From Chitinispirillaceae bacterium (GTDB taxonomy: Bacteria > Fibrobacterota > Chitinivibrionia > Chitinivibrionales > Chitinispirillaceae): 64,000 bases of DNA. The translations under genes were made by a program, and so were the position numbers. The stretch's first letter is position 1. Each line of letters opens with the position of its first letter. Below, piece after piece: positions 8,038-17,173 of the stretch. The DNA lies in assembly GCA_016929415.1 (NCBI GenBank), contig JAFGIW010000157.1, positions 124,001 to 188,000 of the forward strand, read 5' to 3'. A model generated the notes under the pieces. The model saw only the letters and a list, made by a program, of their open reading frames with translations, did not search any database and was not told where the DNA came from.

Positions 8038-9264
8038 ATGCGACGCAATGAACGAATTAACGAATCCCTGTTCGGCATCGAAAACAGCACCGTCGATCCA
8101 AACCGGTTTTATTCTATCCTGCTCGATGCACGTGCGGCTTCGGTTTCGGAGAATATGTGCGATATTGCGGAAAAATTGCTTACCGGCGAGAAGGAAAACG
8201 CCAAGGGGGCGCTGGAACATCTCTGGCGGCTGAAAAAAAATCTTTTTTCGGGGAAAAACGGCACCCTCGACCTGCTTATCAACTATTACCAGGAAAAAAT
8301 GGACATACTGCGCGGAAAGGAAGAACACCTGAAAAAGGTAAGCCTCGATTCGAGAAATCTACTGGAGGAGAAACGGAAAAAAGACGAAGAGGTGGCAACT
8401 GTAAAGCAGCAGGCGGCCGATTGCACGAAGGAACTCTCCGATCTAACCGAAAAACTCGACAAGCTTAAAATTAAGGAGCAGGAACTTACCCTGATCGAAC
8501 ATCAGCTGCGCGAGGAACTCAACCGGAATGAAAATGAAATTGTCAATGGACTTTACGAAATAATACTGACACAGCAGGAAGCGGCCGCGGAAGAGTCGGC
8601 CATGGCGGCTTCCGGCCAGCCCTCCGACGTACCGGCGGAAATCCCTCCTCCTCCCCCTGCCGCCGTTGACGAACTGCTGCCGGCGCAGCCCGATACCGCT
8701 TCCATTACCGCAGTTTTTGAACCCCCGGTGATACCTGCACCGCCGGAGGAAAATACGGTTCCCGGCAAGGAAGATAATGGTCAGGAGGTCGCGCTGCAGG
8801 AGGAGACATGCGTCCCGCCGCTAAGGACCGAAACGCCGCCGTTTCCCAAATCGGTCGTTAAAACAACCGGAGGAAGGGTCATCGGGGAGTACTATTACGA
8901 CGGAAAAGTTTACAAAAACGAGCGGCATTATATCTTCAACGCCGCATTTTTCGGTGAGGAACTTCTGAATTATACCCGTCAGCTGAAACAGAAATTCGAG
9001 CTTTCGATCTATACCGAAATGCTGCAGATGGTCCAGGACGCGGCAAAACGCATCACCGAAAACAAACGCTTGCATTTTGAGGTTGCCACGAACGAAATTC
9101 TCAATGAAAAGACCGTTAAGCGGCTCTGGCAGGATGCTAAGCTGCGGTCAATCGACGAGGTTGAACGGTTCGGCGTACGTTTACGGGCAAAAATCGCGGC
9201 CCTGGGAAACAACTACATCAGTATTCTTAAGGAGCAGATGCAGCGGTGTATCGAGAAATCCTGA
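8038..9264 (+). CDS. Unrecognised coiled-coil protein with Pro-rich linker
   Basis: The 408-residue protein has an N-terminal helical part and a long coiled coil (about residues 95-180, rich in E, K, L and Q). A Pro/Ala-rich linker (about 185-275, including PPPPPAAVDELLPAQP) separates this from a helical C-terminal domain (about 285-408). No signal peptide is seen. I do not recognise the family. GAAAGGCGG before ATG 8038 fixes the start. Its last 19 bases overlap the start of the membrane AraC gene, which suggests coupled expression and a joint role. Confidence 0.7.
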   Translation: MRRNERINESLFGIENSTVDPNRFYSILLDARAASVSENMCDIAEKLLTGEKENAKGALEHLWRLKKNLFSGKNGTLDLLINYYQEKMDILRGKEEHLKKVSLDSRNLLEEKRKKDEEVATVKQQAADCTKELSDLTEKLDKLKIKEQELTLIEHQLREELNRNENEIVNGLYEIILTQQEAAAEESAMAASGQPSDVPAEIPPPPPAAVDELLPAQPDTASITAVFEPPVIPAPPEENTVPGKEDNGQEVALQEETCVPPLRTETPPFPKSVVKTTGGRVIGEYYYDGKVYKNERHYIFNAAFFGEELLNYTRQLKQKFELSIYTEMLQMVQDAAKRITENKRLHFEVATNEILNEKTVKRLWQDAKLRSIDEVERFGVRLRAKIAALGNNYISILKEQMQRCIEKS

Positions 9265-10115
9265 AAACAGCAGGTTTTCAGGTAAAACCAGTCTGGTTAC
9301 AAAGTAGTATCATTGTTATCTGCCTGAGCGGATGGTTGTCTGCGGCCAATGCAGAGTCTACAGCCGTATCAGTGACGGGTGATACGGTCGCCGCTTTATC
9401 CTCGGTGGTTCCAAAGAGCGTCGGCCCGGATACGAAGCCCAAGGCAGCGGAGAAAAAGGCGTCCGGGGCGACAGCGTCGCTGTCGGTAGCGCACGGCAGG
9501 GTCGGCTCGCTGCAGCCGGGTGCGCAGAAACAGGCGGTTTCCCCACCGTCACCCCAGCGGCAGAAATTCATCGGCGTTGCATCTGCAATCATCAGGGCGC
9601 TTGGAGAAAAAGTTTCCGGACCGTTTAAACGTATCGCCGGAGTGAAAGTGCATTTGAAAAAAAGCTGTTTTCTCATCGGTTCGATCGTACTTGTCCTCAT
9701 CACCCTCCGGTTTTATCAAAATTACCGCGAACGGGGCCGTTTTATGACGACGACGCGGTTGTCGATCATGGATAAGGAAATACAGCGGGCCTGCCGGTAT
9801 ATCGAGGCGCATTACGACGACCCCGCGCTTGACCTGCAGGGTATTTGCAGCGCACTGGTGACCGGCGGCGCTTTCCTCGAAGCCCTTTTCATAAAAGAGC
9901 TGGGTCTGACGGTTGACGACTTTATCACGCAGGTCCGTATCAACCGTGCAAAAATTGCGCTTCGGAAAAATCCGGGACTACCGGTCGACGTGCTCGCCCG
10001 GTCGGTCGGGTTCGGCGATTCGGAGGTTTTTATGAAGCGCTTCGCGGACATTACCGGTATTGATTGTCAATCATACCGGAAAGCACTTGCACACGACAAC
10101 GATGCCGCGGCTTAG
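9246..10115 (+). CDS. Membrane-tethered AraC-type DNA-binding protein
   Basis: The 289-residue protein has an N-terminal hydrophobic segment or signal (about residues 16-36), an Ala/Pro/Lys-rich extracytoplasmic part, a second membrane segment (about 141-157) and a C-terminal AraC-type double helix-turn-helix (about 177-281). The latter includes NRAKIALRKNPGLPVDVLAR and SVGFGDSEVFMKRFADITG. The predicted topology puts the HTH in the cytoplasm. The first HTH is somewhat degenerate. The start is GTG 9246, inside the end of the upstream gene, with AAGGAG about 11 bases before it. It probably reports an envelope signal to transcription, though DNA binding is inferred only from the fold. Confidence 0.72.
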   Translation: MYREILKTAGFQVKPVWLQSSIIVICLSGWLSAANAESTAVSVTGDTVAALSSVVPKSVGPDTKPKAAEKKASGATASLSVAHGRVGSLQPGAQKQAVSPPSPQRQKFIGVASAIIRALGEKVSGPFKRIAGVKVHLKKSCFLIGSIVLVLITLRFYQNYRERGRFMTTTRLSIMDKEIQRACRYIEAHYDDPALDLQGICSALVTGGAFLEALFIKELGLTVDDFITQVRINRAKIALRKNPGLPVDVLARSVGFGDSEVFMKRFADITGIDCQSYRKALAHDNDAAA

Positions 10116-11535
10116 AACGATGATTCCCTGGGGGTTGTACGCGGCGTTGCTTCCGGCCATGCCGGCATACGGCATCGAAGCAACAACTCCTTCGTTCTCA
10201 AGCCGATTGCCGATTGTCGATACGCTTGACGTTTTCCTGCAGGCCGTTCCCGTCGGTTCGATGATCGGTAGCACGACAAAGAGGGGTGGCTTCATAGAAA
10301 ACGTCATCAGTCTTTCGGTCGAAGTGTCCGACCAGCACGGTTTCGGCAGGCAGCACCTTTCTCTGGAAGAAGTCCGCCGCTACGATACCACAGGAGCGCT
10401 GTGTGAAGCTCGGCAAAAGATGCACAGCGCGGCAGGTATCACGACATGGCGGCTGGACATAGATACTTCAGGAACATGGCTGATTTCCGTTACGACTGCC
10501 GGTGTTACCACCAGCCGGCCGGTCAAACCGGTCCCGGAAAAGATAACCACCATGGCGTCACTCTATGAGGGCCTGTTCTTGAATACCCTGCAATGCGGCA
10601 CATCGTGGACCGATACCTCGATTGAACTGACCTCGGGTGAGAGCATCATTTCCGAAACCCGCTGTGTCGAAATGCCCTCGGAGCGCAACGGGGACTGCTG
10701 GGTATTTGATTGCTCGAACAGCCTGCTGCAGCGGCGCGAGCTCTGGAAAGTCGACCGGCAGGGAGCGACCGTCTACCGGGACATGTATCCCTATGCCGGC
10801 AGAAAAAAAGGAACCGCGCACCGTGGGGCGGCATCGGACACCGGTGCGGCAGTGTCGCTTTTCGAAATGATGAAAGTCAAAAAATCACGTGCGGTCCGTC
10901 CAGGACGCGAACGGATCGCGATTTCATTTGACAACAATCAGCCGGTCGATCAGTCGGTGGCGGCTTTTTTCAGAAAGCGGGGAACGAAATTCATTCTCAA
11001 TCAGCTCCCCGACAGGTGCAGGCAGACACCGGACACGCTTCCGGTCGAGCTGCAGCACGCCTGTCTTGCCGCGACACCGACCCTGCAGACGACCCATCCG
11101 AAAATCAGGCTGCTTGCCGACAGCCTTCACGGCGAATCAATTTCCGTTTGTGAATTAATCGGCAGGTACAACCGGTACGTCTACACCGCTCTTCAGAAAC
11201 GGAGCAGCCCGACTTTTTCCAGTGCGCTTGAGACCCTCGAAGCGGGGTACGGCGACTGCGGCGAACATGCGGTACTGCTGGCCGCCCTGCTGCGGGCGTC
11301 GGGAATCCCGGCGCGCGTCGTGATGGGAATTATTTATTCCGTTGAAGGTGAAGGTTATTTTTATCATGCCTGGGTGATGGCATACGCCGGGCAATGGATA
11401 TTCGCCGACCCGTCCCATGACTGCTTTCCGGCATACAAGGATCGCATACCGCTCATTATCGACGATGATGGAACGAAAATGATGGGGCTGGCAAAGATTA
11501 TCGGAAGAATTCAACTACACTATGTCGACAAATAA
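10102..11535 (+). CDS. Periplasmic transglutaminase-like protein
   Basis: The protein begins with a signal-like segment and carries a transglutaminase core near its C-terminus. The triad is visible as Cys386 in YGDCGEHA, His422 in YHAW and Asp437 in FADPSHD (numbered from ATG 10102). The N-terminal 300 residues are beta-rich and unassigned. In bacteria such domains usually act as proteases or amidases on peptides. The exact start is uncertain: GTG or ATG codons at 10060, 10102 and 10120 all overlap or abut the AraC gene, and none has a good ribosome-binding site, which suggests coupling. It closes the six-gene cluster. Confidence 0.78.
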   Translation: MPRLRTMIPWGLYAALLPAMPAYGIEATTPSFSSRLPIVDTLDVFLQAVPVGSMIGSTTKRGGFIENVISLSVEVSDQHGFGRQHLSLEEVRRYDTTGALCEARQKMHSAAGITTWRLDIDTSGTWLISVTTAGVTTSRPVKPVPEKITTMASLYEGLFLNTLQCGTSWTDTSIELTSGESIISETRCVEMPSERNGDCWVFDCSNSLLQRRELWKVDRQGATVYRDMYPYAGRKKGTAHRGAASDTGAAVSLFEMMKVKKSRAVRPGRERIAISFDNNQPVDQSVAAFFRKRGTKFILNQLPDRCRQTPDTLPVELQHACLAATPTLQTTHPKIRLLADSLHGESISVCELIGRYNRYVYTALQKRSSPTFSSALETLEAGYGDCGEHAVLLAALLRASGIPARVVMGIIYSVEGEGYFYHAWVMAYAGQWIFADPSHDCFPAYKDRIPLIIDDDGTKMMGLAKIIGRIQLHYVDK

Positions 11536-11607
11536 ACAATTGGTATTATTGCCTGTGAAGCCGCGGGTTCCGTCCACCCGGCGGTCGGTTAAGGACGATT
11601 TTTTTCC

Positions 11608-12570
11608 ATGATAAAAATACCAAAACCGATACTTACTGTATGCAAGTTCGCTTTTGCGGCGGTCCCGTTCATCTGGATCTTCAGCAGGGTTGAGATTGAC
11701 CGCTTTATACCTACAATTGTTGATGTCAAGTGGTGGACTATCCCGATTTTATTCATGTCGGTCATTGTTGCGATGCTGCTCCAGGGAACAAGGTGGTGGC
11801 TGCTTTTAAGGGCGTTTTCGCCGGGACTCACGCTCCGCAGTGCGATGGGATGTCATTTCCGTTCACTCTATTATTCGTTACTGCTTCCGAATACAACCGC
11901 GCAGGAGATCGTACGAACGGTATTTATGGCCAAACGGATCGGCAAGGTGACCAGTTGGAGTGCCGCATGGATCTGCAAAATAACGGGATTGATGGTTTCA
12001 GTGGGATTATCTATCTACGGGTTGACGGTACTCTCGAAGGTTGCGGATTCAGCTTATTTCATGCGGATCATTTTGATTTCGGCCATGGCAATGGTACTGC
12101 TCATTGTTTTCTCATTTTCAAAAAAAGTTACCCGTCCGCTTCGTCACATACTACTACGATTAATTCCGGAAAGCATAGTCGGGAAGGTTGAGAAAATGAG
12201 GGAGGGTATTTACCAATACCGGTACAAGAAACGATATGTTTTCTGGGCGGGTCTCATAACGCTCTTTGCCCAGTTGTCAATCTTTGGCGGTGCATCGATG
12301 ACGATTAAGGGAATTACCGGTTCGTCGTATTTTCTTGAGTGTATTGCTTTCATCCCCCTTATCGAAATGATCAGCATGGCTCAACCGTTTACCCCCAACG
12401 GCATCGGCGTCAGGGATGCACTGTTTGCGCTGATGTTCGCACGACTCCATCTTTCAAAAGAACAACTCTGTATCTATATCGTAATCAGTAATTTGTCGAT
12501 TTTCTTGAAATTATTGGGTGCACTACCGATCATCCATGACTTCATGAGGAAAAAAAAGAGGATTGAATGA
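11608..12570 (+). CDS. Flippase-like membrane protein (UPF0104/LPG synthase TM family)
   Basis: The 320-residue protein has about seven or eight membrane segments and the family features of the MprF/AglD-type transmembrane domain: QGTRWWLLLRAF, LLLPNTTAQEIVRTVFMAK and a late segment with QPFTPNGIGVRDALFALMFA. Members without the MprF synthase domain are thought to move lipid-linked glycans or to act beside glycosyltransferases. The following methyltransferase gene overlaps it by four bases (ATGA), so the two are co-translated. The neighbouring GT2 and YfhO genes fit a role in envelope glycan assembly. Confidence 0.78.
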   Translation: MIKIPKPILTVCKFAFAAVPFIWIFSRVEIDRFIPTIVDVKWWTIPILFMSVIVAMLLQGTRWWLLLRAFSPGLTLRSAMGCHFRSLYYSLLLPNTTAQEIVRTVFMAKRIGKVTSWSAAWICKITGLMVSVGLSIYGLTVLSKVADSAYFMRIILISAMAMVLLIVFSFSKKVTRPLRHILLRLIPESIVGKVEKMREGIYQYRYKKRYVFWAGLITLFAQLSIFGGASMTIKGITGSSYFLECIAFIPLIEMISMAQPFTPNGIGVRDALFALMFARLHLSKEQLCIYIVISNLSIFLKLLGALPIIHDFMRKKKRIE

Positions 12571-13550
12571 CCGTACCTATACAGCTGAAATGCGCAATAT
12601 GCGGAGGAAAAAACGGCCATACGTTCCATACCTTTCGCGATTTTCATTTCCGCACGGCCGATCAATTCGACTATTTCCAGTGCGGGTCGTGCCAATGTCT
12701 GCAGACCGTCAATCCGTCGGCGGACTATGGTGCGTATTACCCCGATAATTATTACAGTTTTAACGCCGACGACAAAACGACTGTCTTCTCATGTGTAAAA
12801 TGGTGGATGCGAGAAGTAAGAAACAGGTACTATCGGACAGGAAAAGGGGCGATCGGGAGATGTATTCATCGCCTGCTTCCGAATTCGGCAATTGAAATGT
12901 TTTATTCACTCGGTCCGGTAAAAAACTGGAAGGTCCTCGATGTCGGATGCGGCAACGATGCATTGTTTCTTCGGCATATCGCCCGGGAAGGTTATTCCGG
13001 TTTTCTCGGTGTCGATCCGTATTTACCTGTAGCGGAAAGAACAATCGGCACAGGGAAAATCGTAAGGATGCGGCTCGCTGATGTCAAAGGCTCCTTTGAT
13101 CTTATCACTTTTCACCATTCGTTCGAGCATATCCCCGATCAGCAGGAAACGCTTATGAAAAGCAAGGAATTGCTCACGCCGCGGGGAACGCTCCTTCTGC
13201 GCATACCGACGGTAACATCATTCGCCTGGGAGCACGATGGAGAATTCTGGGCCAATCTCGATGCTCCGCGGCACCTTTTTCTTCATTCGGAAAAAAGCAT
13301 ACGGTTCCTTGGAGAACGTTGCGGTTTGAAGACGGAACGGATCGTCTACGATTCAAACGGATTCCAGTTTTGGGGCGCCGCACTGTACAAACGCGGCATA
13401 CCGCTCAACGGGAAATCCGCGGTTGGCGTGAAGGTGCTTCGCCTGATGTTTCGCCTGTATTATTCGATCCGCATGACCAAACGCATTGAGCAGTTGAACG
13501 CCTCCTCGACGGGGGATACGATGGCGGTATTCATGCACGCAGCGCGGTAG
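12567..13550 (+). CDS. SAM-dependent methyltransferase with N-terminal zinc-ribbon
   Basis: The 327-residue protein has two CxxC pairs (9-12 and 39-42) that could bind zinc, then a class I methyltransferase fold. Motif I is VLDVGCG at residues 123-129, followed by the acidic residue in GVDPYLP and FDLITFHHSFEHIPD. This domain order is common in sugar or O-antigen modifying methyltransferases of the Methyltransf_23 group. The substrate is not known. Its ATG overlaps the stop of the flippase-like gene, so they form one unit. Only nine bases separate its stop from the end of the convergent GT2 gene. Confidence 0.82.
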   Translation: MTVPIQLKCAICGGKNGHTFHTFRDFHFRTADQFDYFQCGSCQCLQTVNPSADYGAYYPDNYYSFNADDKTTVFSCVKWWMREVRNRYYRTGKGAIGRCIHRLLPNSAIEMFYSLGPVKNWKVLDVGCGNDALFLRHIAREGYSGFLGVDPYLPVAERTIGTGKIVRMRLADVKGSFDLITFHHSFEHIPDQQETLMKSKELLTPRGTLLLRIPTVTSFAWEHDGEFWANLDAPRHLFLHSEKSIRFLGERCGLKTERIVYDSNGFQFWGAALYKRGIPLNGKSAVGVKVLRLMFRLYYSIRMTKRIEQLNASSTGDTMAVFMHAAR

Positions 13551-13559
13551 CGCTATAGT

Positions 13560-14567
13560 TCATTTACGGGATGCCGGCAGCTTCAACCGCAGCTCGTCCA
13601 TCCGTAGCCGATTTCGGGCGATCAGGCGCAGTATCATCATCCTCGACGACGGGTGTCTCCAGACGTCCTTCCGTTTACGCCATTCGCGGGGAAGATACCG
13701 GATTGCCGAGAGCCACGCGGCAAGGAGCGTCCGGATGATGCCGGAACGCGACACTGCTTTCCCCTTGCCGTCGGCATTGGGGATGCCTCCACGCGACATA
13801 AGGGCGAAACGGACGGCCGACAAGGGAAATACTAACGGCAGATACCAGAAGGGAAGGTATTTGAATGCCGTCAGGAGGCGGTTTCTTTCCGCGTAGTAAA
13901 GCTTCACCGGGGAGAATCGGACGGTACTCACGGAACGGTGGTGATAGACCCTGGCGCGGGGACAGAGGAGTGTTTGCAGCCCGTTGACCTTCATTCTCAG
14001 GTAGAACTCAGTCTCCTCGAAGAACAGAAAATAATCGTCATCGAAGGGGCCTATGCGTTCAAAGATTTCCCTGCGGAAAGCCATAACGGCGCCGTAAGCG
14101 CTGATAACTTCGTATGGATCGTCACCCGCCGGCGGCTGTTGCGAACTCAAAGGGAACAGGTCCCAGAAAAAACGCACGGCGGACGAGTAGATCTCACCGG
14201 TTTCCTTCTCGATCACCAGCGATGCGACCGACCAGGCATCGGTGTGGTCGTCAAGACAGGAGACGACGGCCCGTCCCCATTCGGGAGTGAATTCGAGGTC
14301 CATATTGCAGAACGCGACGATCGGCGCCCGCATGGAGGAACGAAGCCGGTTGATTCCTCCCGCATACCCGAGATTGCGTGAAGAGGAGATAAACGTGCAT
14401 TCGGGGTACGTCCGGCGGGCTTTTTCAAAGGAGTCATCGGAGGAATGATTGTCGAGAACGTAAAGTACTGCGGCGCAATCAATCATTTTCTTCAATGACT
14501 CGATGCACGCGAGAAGGTGATCGCCGCCGTTGTAATTGATGATGCCGATGTCGATTCCAGGCCTCAT
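13560..14567 (-). CDS. Family 2 glycosyltransferase
   Basis: The 335-residue protein starts with the GT2 nucleotide-sugar fold: DIGIINYNGGDHLLACIESL, then VLDNHSSDDS, SRNLGYAGGIN and the metal-site region CNMDLEF. FEETEFYLRMK follows, typical of rhamnosyltransferase-like GT2 enzymes. Two weak hydrophobic helices lie near the C-terminus. ATG 14567 overlaps the stop of the YfhO gene as ATGA and gives the expected family N-terminus, so the longer frame starting at 14744 is rejected. It probably adds a sugar to an envelope glycan or lipid carrier. Confidence 0.88.
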   Translation of the reverse strand: MRPGIDIGIINYNGGDHLLACIESLKKMIDCAAVLYVLDNHSSDDSFEKARRTYPECTFISSSRNLGYAGGINRLRSSMRAPIVAFCNMDLEFTPEWGRAVVSCLDDHTDAWSVASLVIEKETGEIYSSAVRFFWDLFPLSSQQPPAGDDPYEVISAYGAVMAFRREIFERIGPFDDDYFLFFEETEFYLRMKVNGLQTLLCPRARVYHHRSVSTVRFSPVKLYYAERNRLLTAFKYLPFWYLPLVFPLSAVRFALMSRGGIPNADGKGKAVSRSGIIRTLLAAWLSAIRYLPREWRKRKDVWRHPSSRMMILRLIARNRLRMDELRLKLPASRK

Positions 14568-16993
14568 GCAGCCATGTTCTTCTGTTTCTGGCGGCCCATG
14601 TTTCCCGCAATCGCATATCGAATCCATACCGCGACTATGAACAGAAAAGCAACGAATGATACAGGCACGAACCGCTTCAGATAATGAGAATGCGGTAACA
14701 GTTCGACCGTATGCGATCCCGCCCTGATCGGCGTCGTCATCCACGCCAGATCGGCACGGTAGTACGGAGTGCGCTTACCGTCGATGCGGATTTCCCAACC
14801 GGGATAATAAACTTCGGAAATTCTCATGAAACCGTCTGATGCCGCAGTAACCTTTGCCTTGCGGTAATTCGGCGAATAGGTTTGCCATTCGGTGTTGAAG
14901 GAATGGTCGGTTATTGATGCGGCGTCCGCAAGGGTGAAACCGGGCGGCAGCACGGGTTTGGCGGTGAGCGCAACCCGGGTGCGATAATCATAGGTCGCTT
15001 TTCCGAGTTTATCGATGATCGAGGCGGAGTCGACGACAATATATCCGGGAACAAACGAAAGCCGTTCAAGCGAGTTGTTGTTCTGAATCGCCAATAATTG
15101 ACTTCCGTTGCGTACGAGAAGGTATCGTGCATTGGCGATATTCAGGAAAGGATTACCCTCCGAGAGCTTTTCCGCACGCAAATAAGGTTGCCCCTCGGCA
15201 TTGACGCCGATCAGGGAGGAAAGGTAGTTTCGGTCCTGTTGATCTCCCCTGAATTCCCGGTACCAGTGCAGTTCGTTGTCATGAAAACCACCCACTCCTT
15301 CAAGGCCGTGAATACCCGCTCCGTTCTGCGGCAGTGCGCCCGGAAGTGCAAAACAGCGAAAAGGACTGTGCTTTATCTCGTCGCACAACGGGGTGAGCGC
15401 AGGATCGCGGTAGAAATAGGGCCGGGGGTTGATCAATTTAACAAATCGATAATCGACGCGAAGAATGTCGATGCCGCCGAGAATCAGAATGACGGCGATG
15501 ACGACTTTCGGAGAAATCCCGTTGCCGATCGACGCCCGCAGCAGGGCAAGAATGCCGAGTGTGAAGACTAACCACATCCAGAGGAAGGGGAGAAATTGAC
15601 TTTTAAAATTGAGTTCGAATACCCTGTCTTTATTCTGATCAAGCATGGCGCCGGCGAATAATCCTTTAACGAATCCCTGCAGGGAAAAGAGCACGGTCAG
15701 CGTCAGGCAGACCCCTGCGGCGATGAGCAGCCCTTTGCGCCACTTTATACGGTGTAGTTCCGACATGGATTGGAAAGTCCCGTTCAACATATCTTTCAGA
15801 AAAAGTGCCGCCAGCAGAATGGTTGAAAATGAGAACCAGAACATTATCATGCTTGCGGCGCGGAATTTTTTGACCCCCGGGACTATCGCATAGGCTATGT
15901 GAAATACCGGCGTGTGTGCCCCAAGGGCAAAGAGGACGGTGCCGACCGCTATGACGCCCCAGAAAATGCGCCACGGACTTCTCGGCTTGAGCGCGATGGC
16001 GCCTGCCGATAGAAGCACGGGCATCATTCCCGCATATTCGGAGTTGAGTTTGAAGGGGTTTTGCCCCCAGTAGTAATCGAGCGTATTGACGAATTCAGGT
16101 ATCCAGAGCGAGATAAGTTCAGGCCAATGAAGCGACCACGACGATGCGAACTCAAAGCCGCGATCAGCGCCGCGGACCGAGAAAGCATCGCGTATGTAAA
16201 GGTATGACGGAAAGAATTGCATCGCCCCCAGCCCGAGCCCAAGAATGACGGCGCACCAGAAATAGAGCGACGCTGTAATAATTTTCTTTTTTGTATCCTT
16301 ATTGTGCAGCGCAATCCCCGATGCGGTAAGCCAGTAGAAGAACGCCCCCCACAATATGAAATATGTCATCTGGATGTGTGATGTCAGCATGCACATGCCG
16401 ATTCCGAATCCGACCAGTGTCATTGTCAATAAACGCGGCGCCGAGAGCAGCTGTTTCAGTTGCCAGAGGACAAACGGCAGCCAGGCGATAACGTACATTT
16501 TTCCGTCATGGCCGGGATAGATATGCGAGACGAACTGCGGATTGAACATATAAAAAACCGCGCCGGTGACGCACACAAGCGGGTGAATGCCGAATCCTTT
16601 CCTCAGTAAAAGGAAAAAGAAAAGGCCTGCAAGAAAAATATGGAGAATCATTTTCAAGCCAATCGATCGCGGAATCGATGAAATCATGGTGACAACGAGC
16701 GATGGGGGGTAGAATATATCGCCGAACAACGCATCAATGGTCGGCATTCCTCCAAGTCGCGACGAGAACCAGAAAGGGAGTTGATGGGAGTCCAGCAGTG
16801 CCTGTTTTAGTGTCACTTTGGCATCGAGACCGCTCATTTGATCGGAACTTACGAGCATTTTATCCGAAAAGATAAACGGGGAAAAGACAGCGATTACCAG
16901 GAGTCCAAGCACAATGGCCGCAAACCACCATGTCCCTGTTTTTGATTTAAGCATCGTTATCAAAGCCGGTTTCTGATTATTGTTTTGTGACAC
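14564..16993 (-). CDS. YfhO-family polytopic membrane protein
   Basis: The 809-residue protein has a dozen or so membrane helices and a soluble extracytoplasmic C-terminal domain before a last helix. The N-terminal pattern DQMSGLDAKV, LGGMPTIDALFGDIFYPP and VSHIYPGHDGKMYVIAWLP is that of bacterial YfhO proteins, GT-C-like proteins linked to glycosylation of teichoic acids or other envelope polymers. Start is GTG 16993, with GGAGGGG just upstream. The GT2 gene follows with a four-base overlap, so the two probably act on the same glycan. Confidence 0.85.
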   Translation of the reverse strand: MSQNNNQKPALITMLKSKTGTWWFAAIVLGLLVIAVFSPFIFSDKMLVSSDQMSGLDAKVTLKQALLDSHQLPFWFSSRLGGMPTIDALFGDIFYPPSLVVTMISSIPRSIGLKMILHIFLAGLFFFLLLRKGFGIHPLVCVTGAVFYMFNPQFVSHIYPGHDGKMYVIAWLPFVLWQLKQLLSAPRLLTMTLVGFGIGMCMLTSHIQMTYFILWGAFFYWLTASGIALHNKDTKKKIITASLYFWCAVILGLGLGAMQFFPSYLYIRDAFSVRGADRGFEFASSWSLHWPELISLWIPEFVNTLDYYWGQNPFKLNSEYAGMMPVLLSAGAIALKPRSPWRIFWGVIAVGTVLFALGAHTPVFHIAYAIVPGVKKFRAASMIMFWFSFSTILLAALFLKDMLNGTFQSMSELHRIKWRKGLLIAAGVCLTLTVLFSLQGFVKGLFAGAMLDQNKDRVFELNFKSQFLPFLWMWLVFTLGILALLRASIGNGISPKVVIAVILILGGIDILRVDYRFVKLINPRPYFYRDPALTPLCDEIKHSPFRCFALPGALPQNGAGIHGLEGVGGFHDNELHWYREFRGDQQDRNYLSSLIGVNAEGQPYLRAEKLSEGNPFLNIANARYLLVRNGSQLLAIQNNNSLERLSFVPGYIVVDSASIIDKLGKATYDYRTRVALTAKPVLPPGFTLADAASITDHSFNTEWQTYSPNYRKAKVTAASDGFMRISEVYYPGWEIRIDGKRTPYYRADLAWMTTPIRAGSHTVELLPHSHYLKRFVPVSFVAFLFIVAVWIRYAIAGNMGRQKQKNMAA

Positions 16994-17173
16994 TGCCCCT
17001 CCGGTTTACTGAAATGGAAATTTGTGCAGATACTATACGATTAAATATAAAACAGCGGCACGATTAATCGCTTCTTTTGAGACGATTTGAACGGATGGCT
17101 GTTGACTGGACTCCCGAGGTCGGTTATCCCATTACAGGCAGGATCATCTAAACGATTGAACGGAATTCAGCGC

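Noticed and set aside
11536-11607. Terminator after the transglutaminase gene
   Set aside because: CCGCGGGT and ACCCGGCGG form only an imperfect stem, and the T-run lies too far downstream, right at the next start codon.
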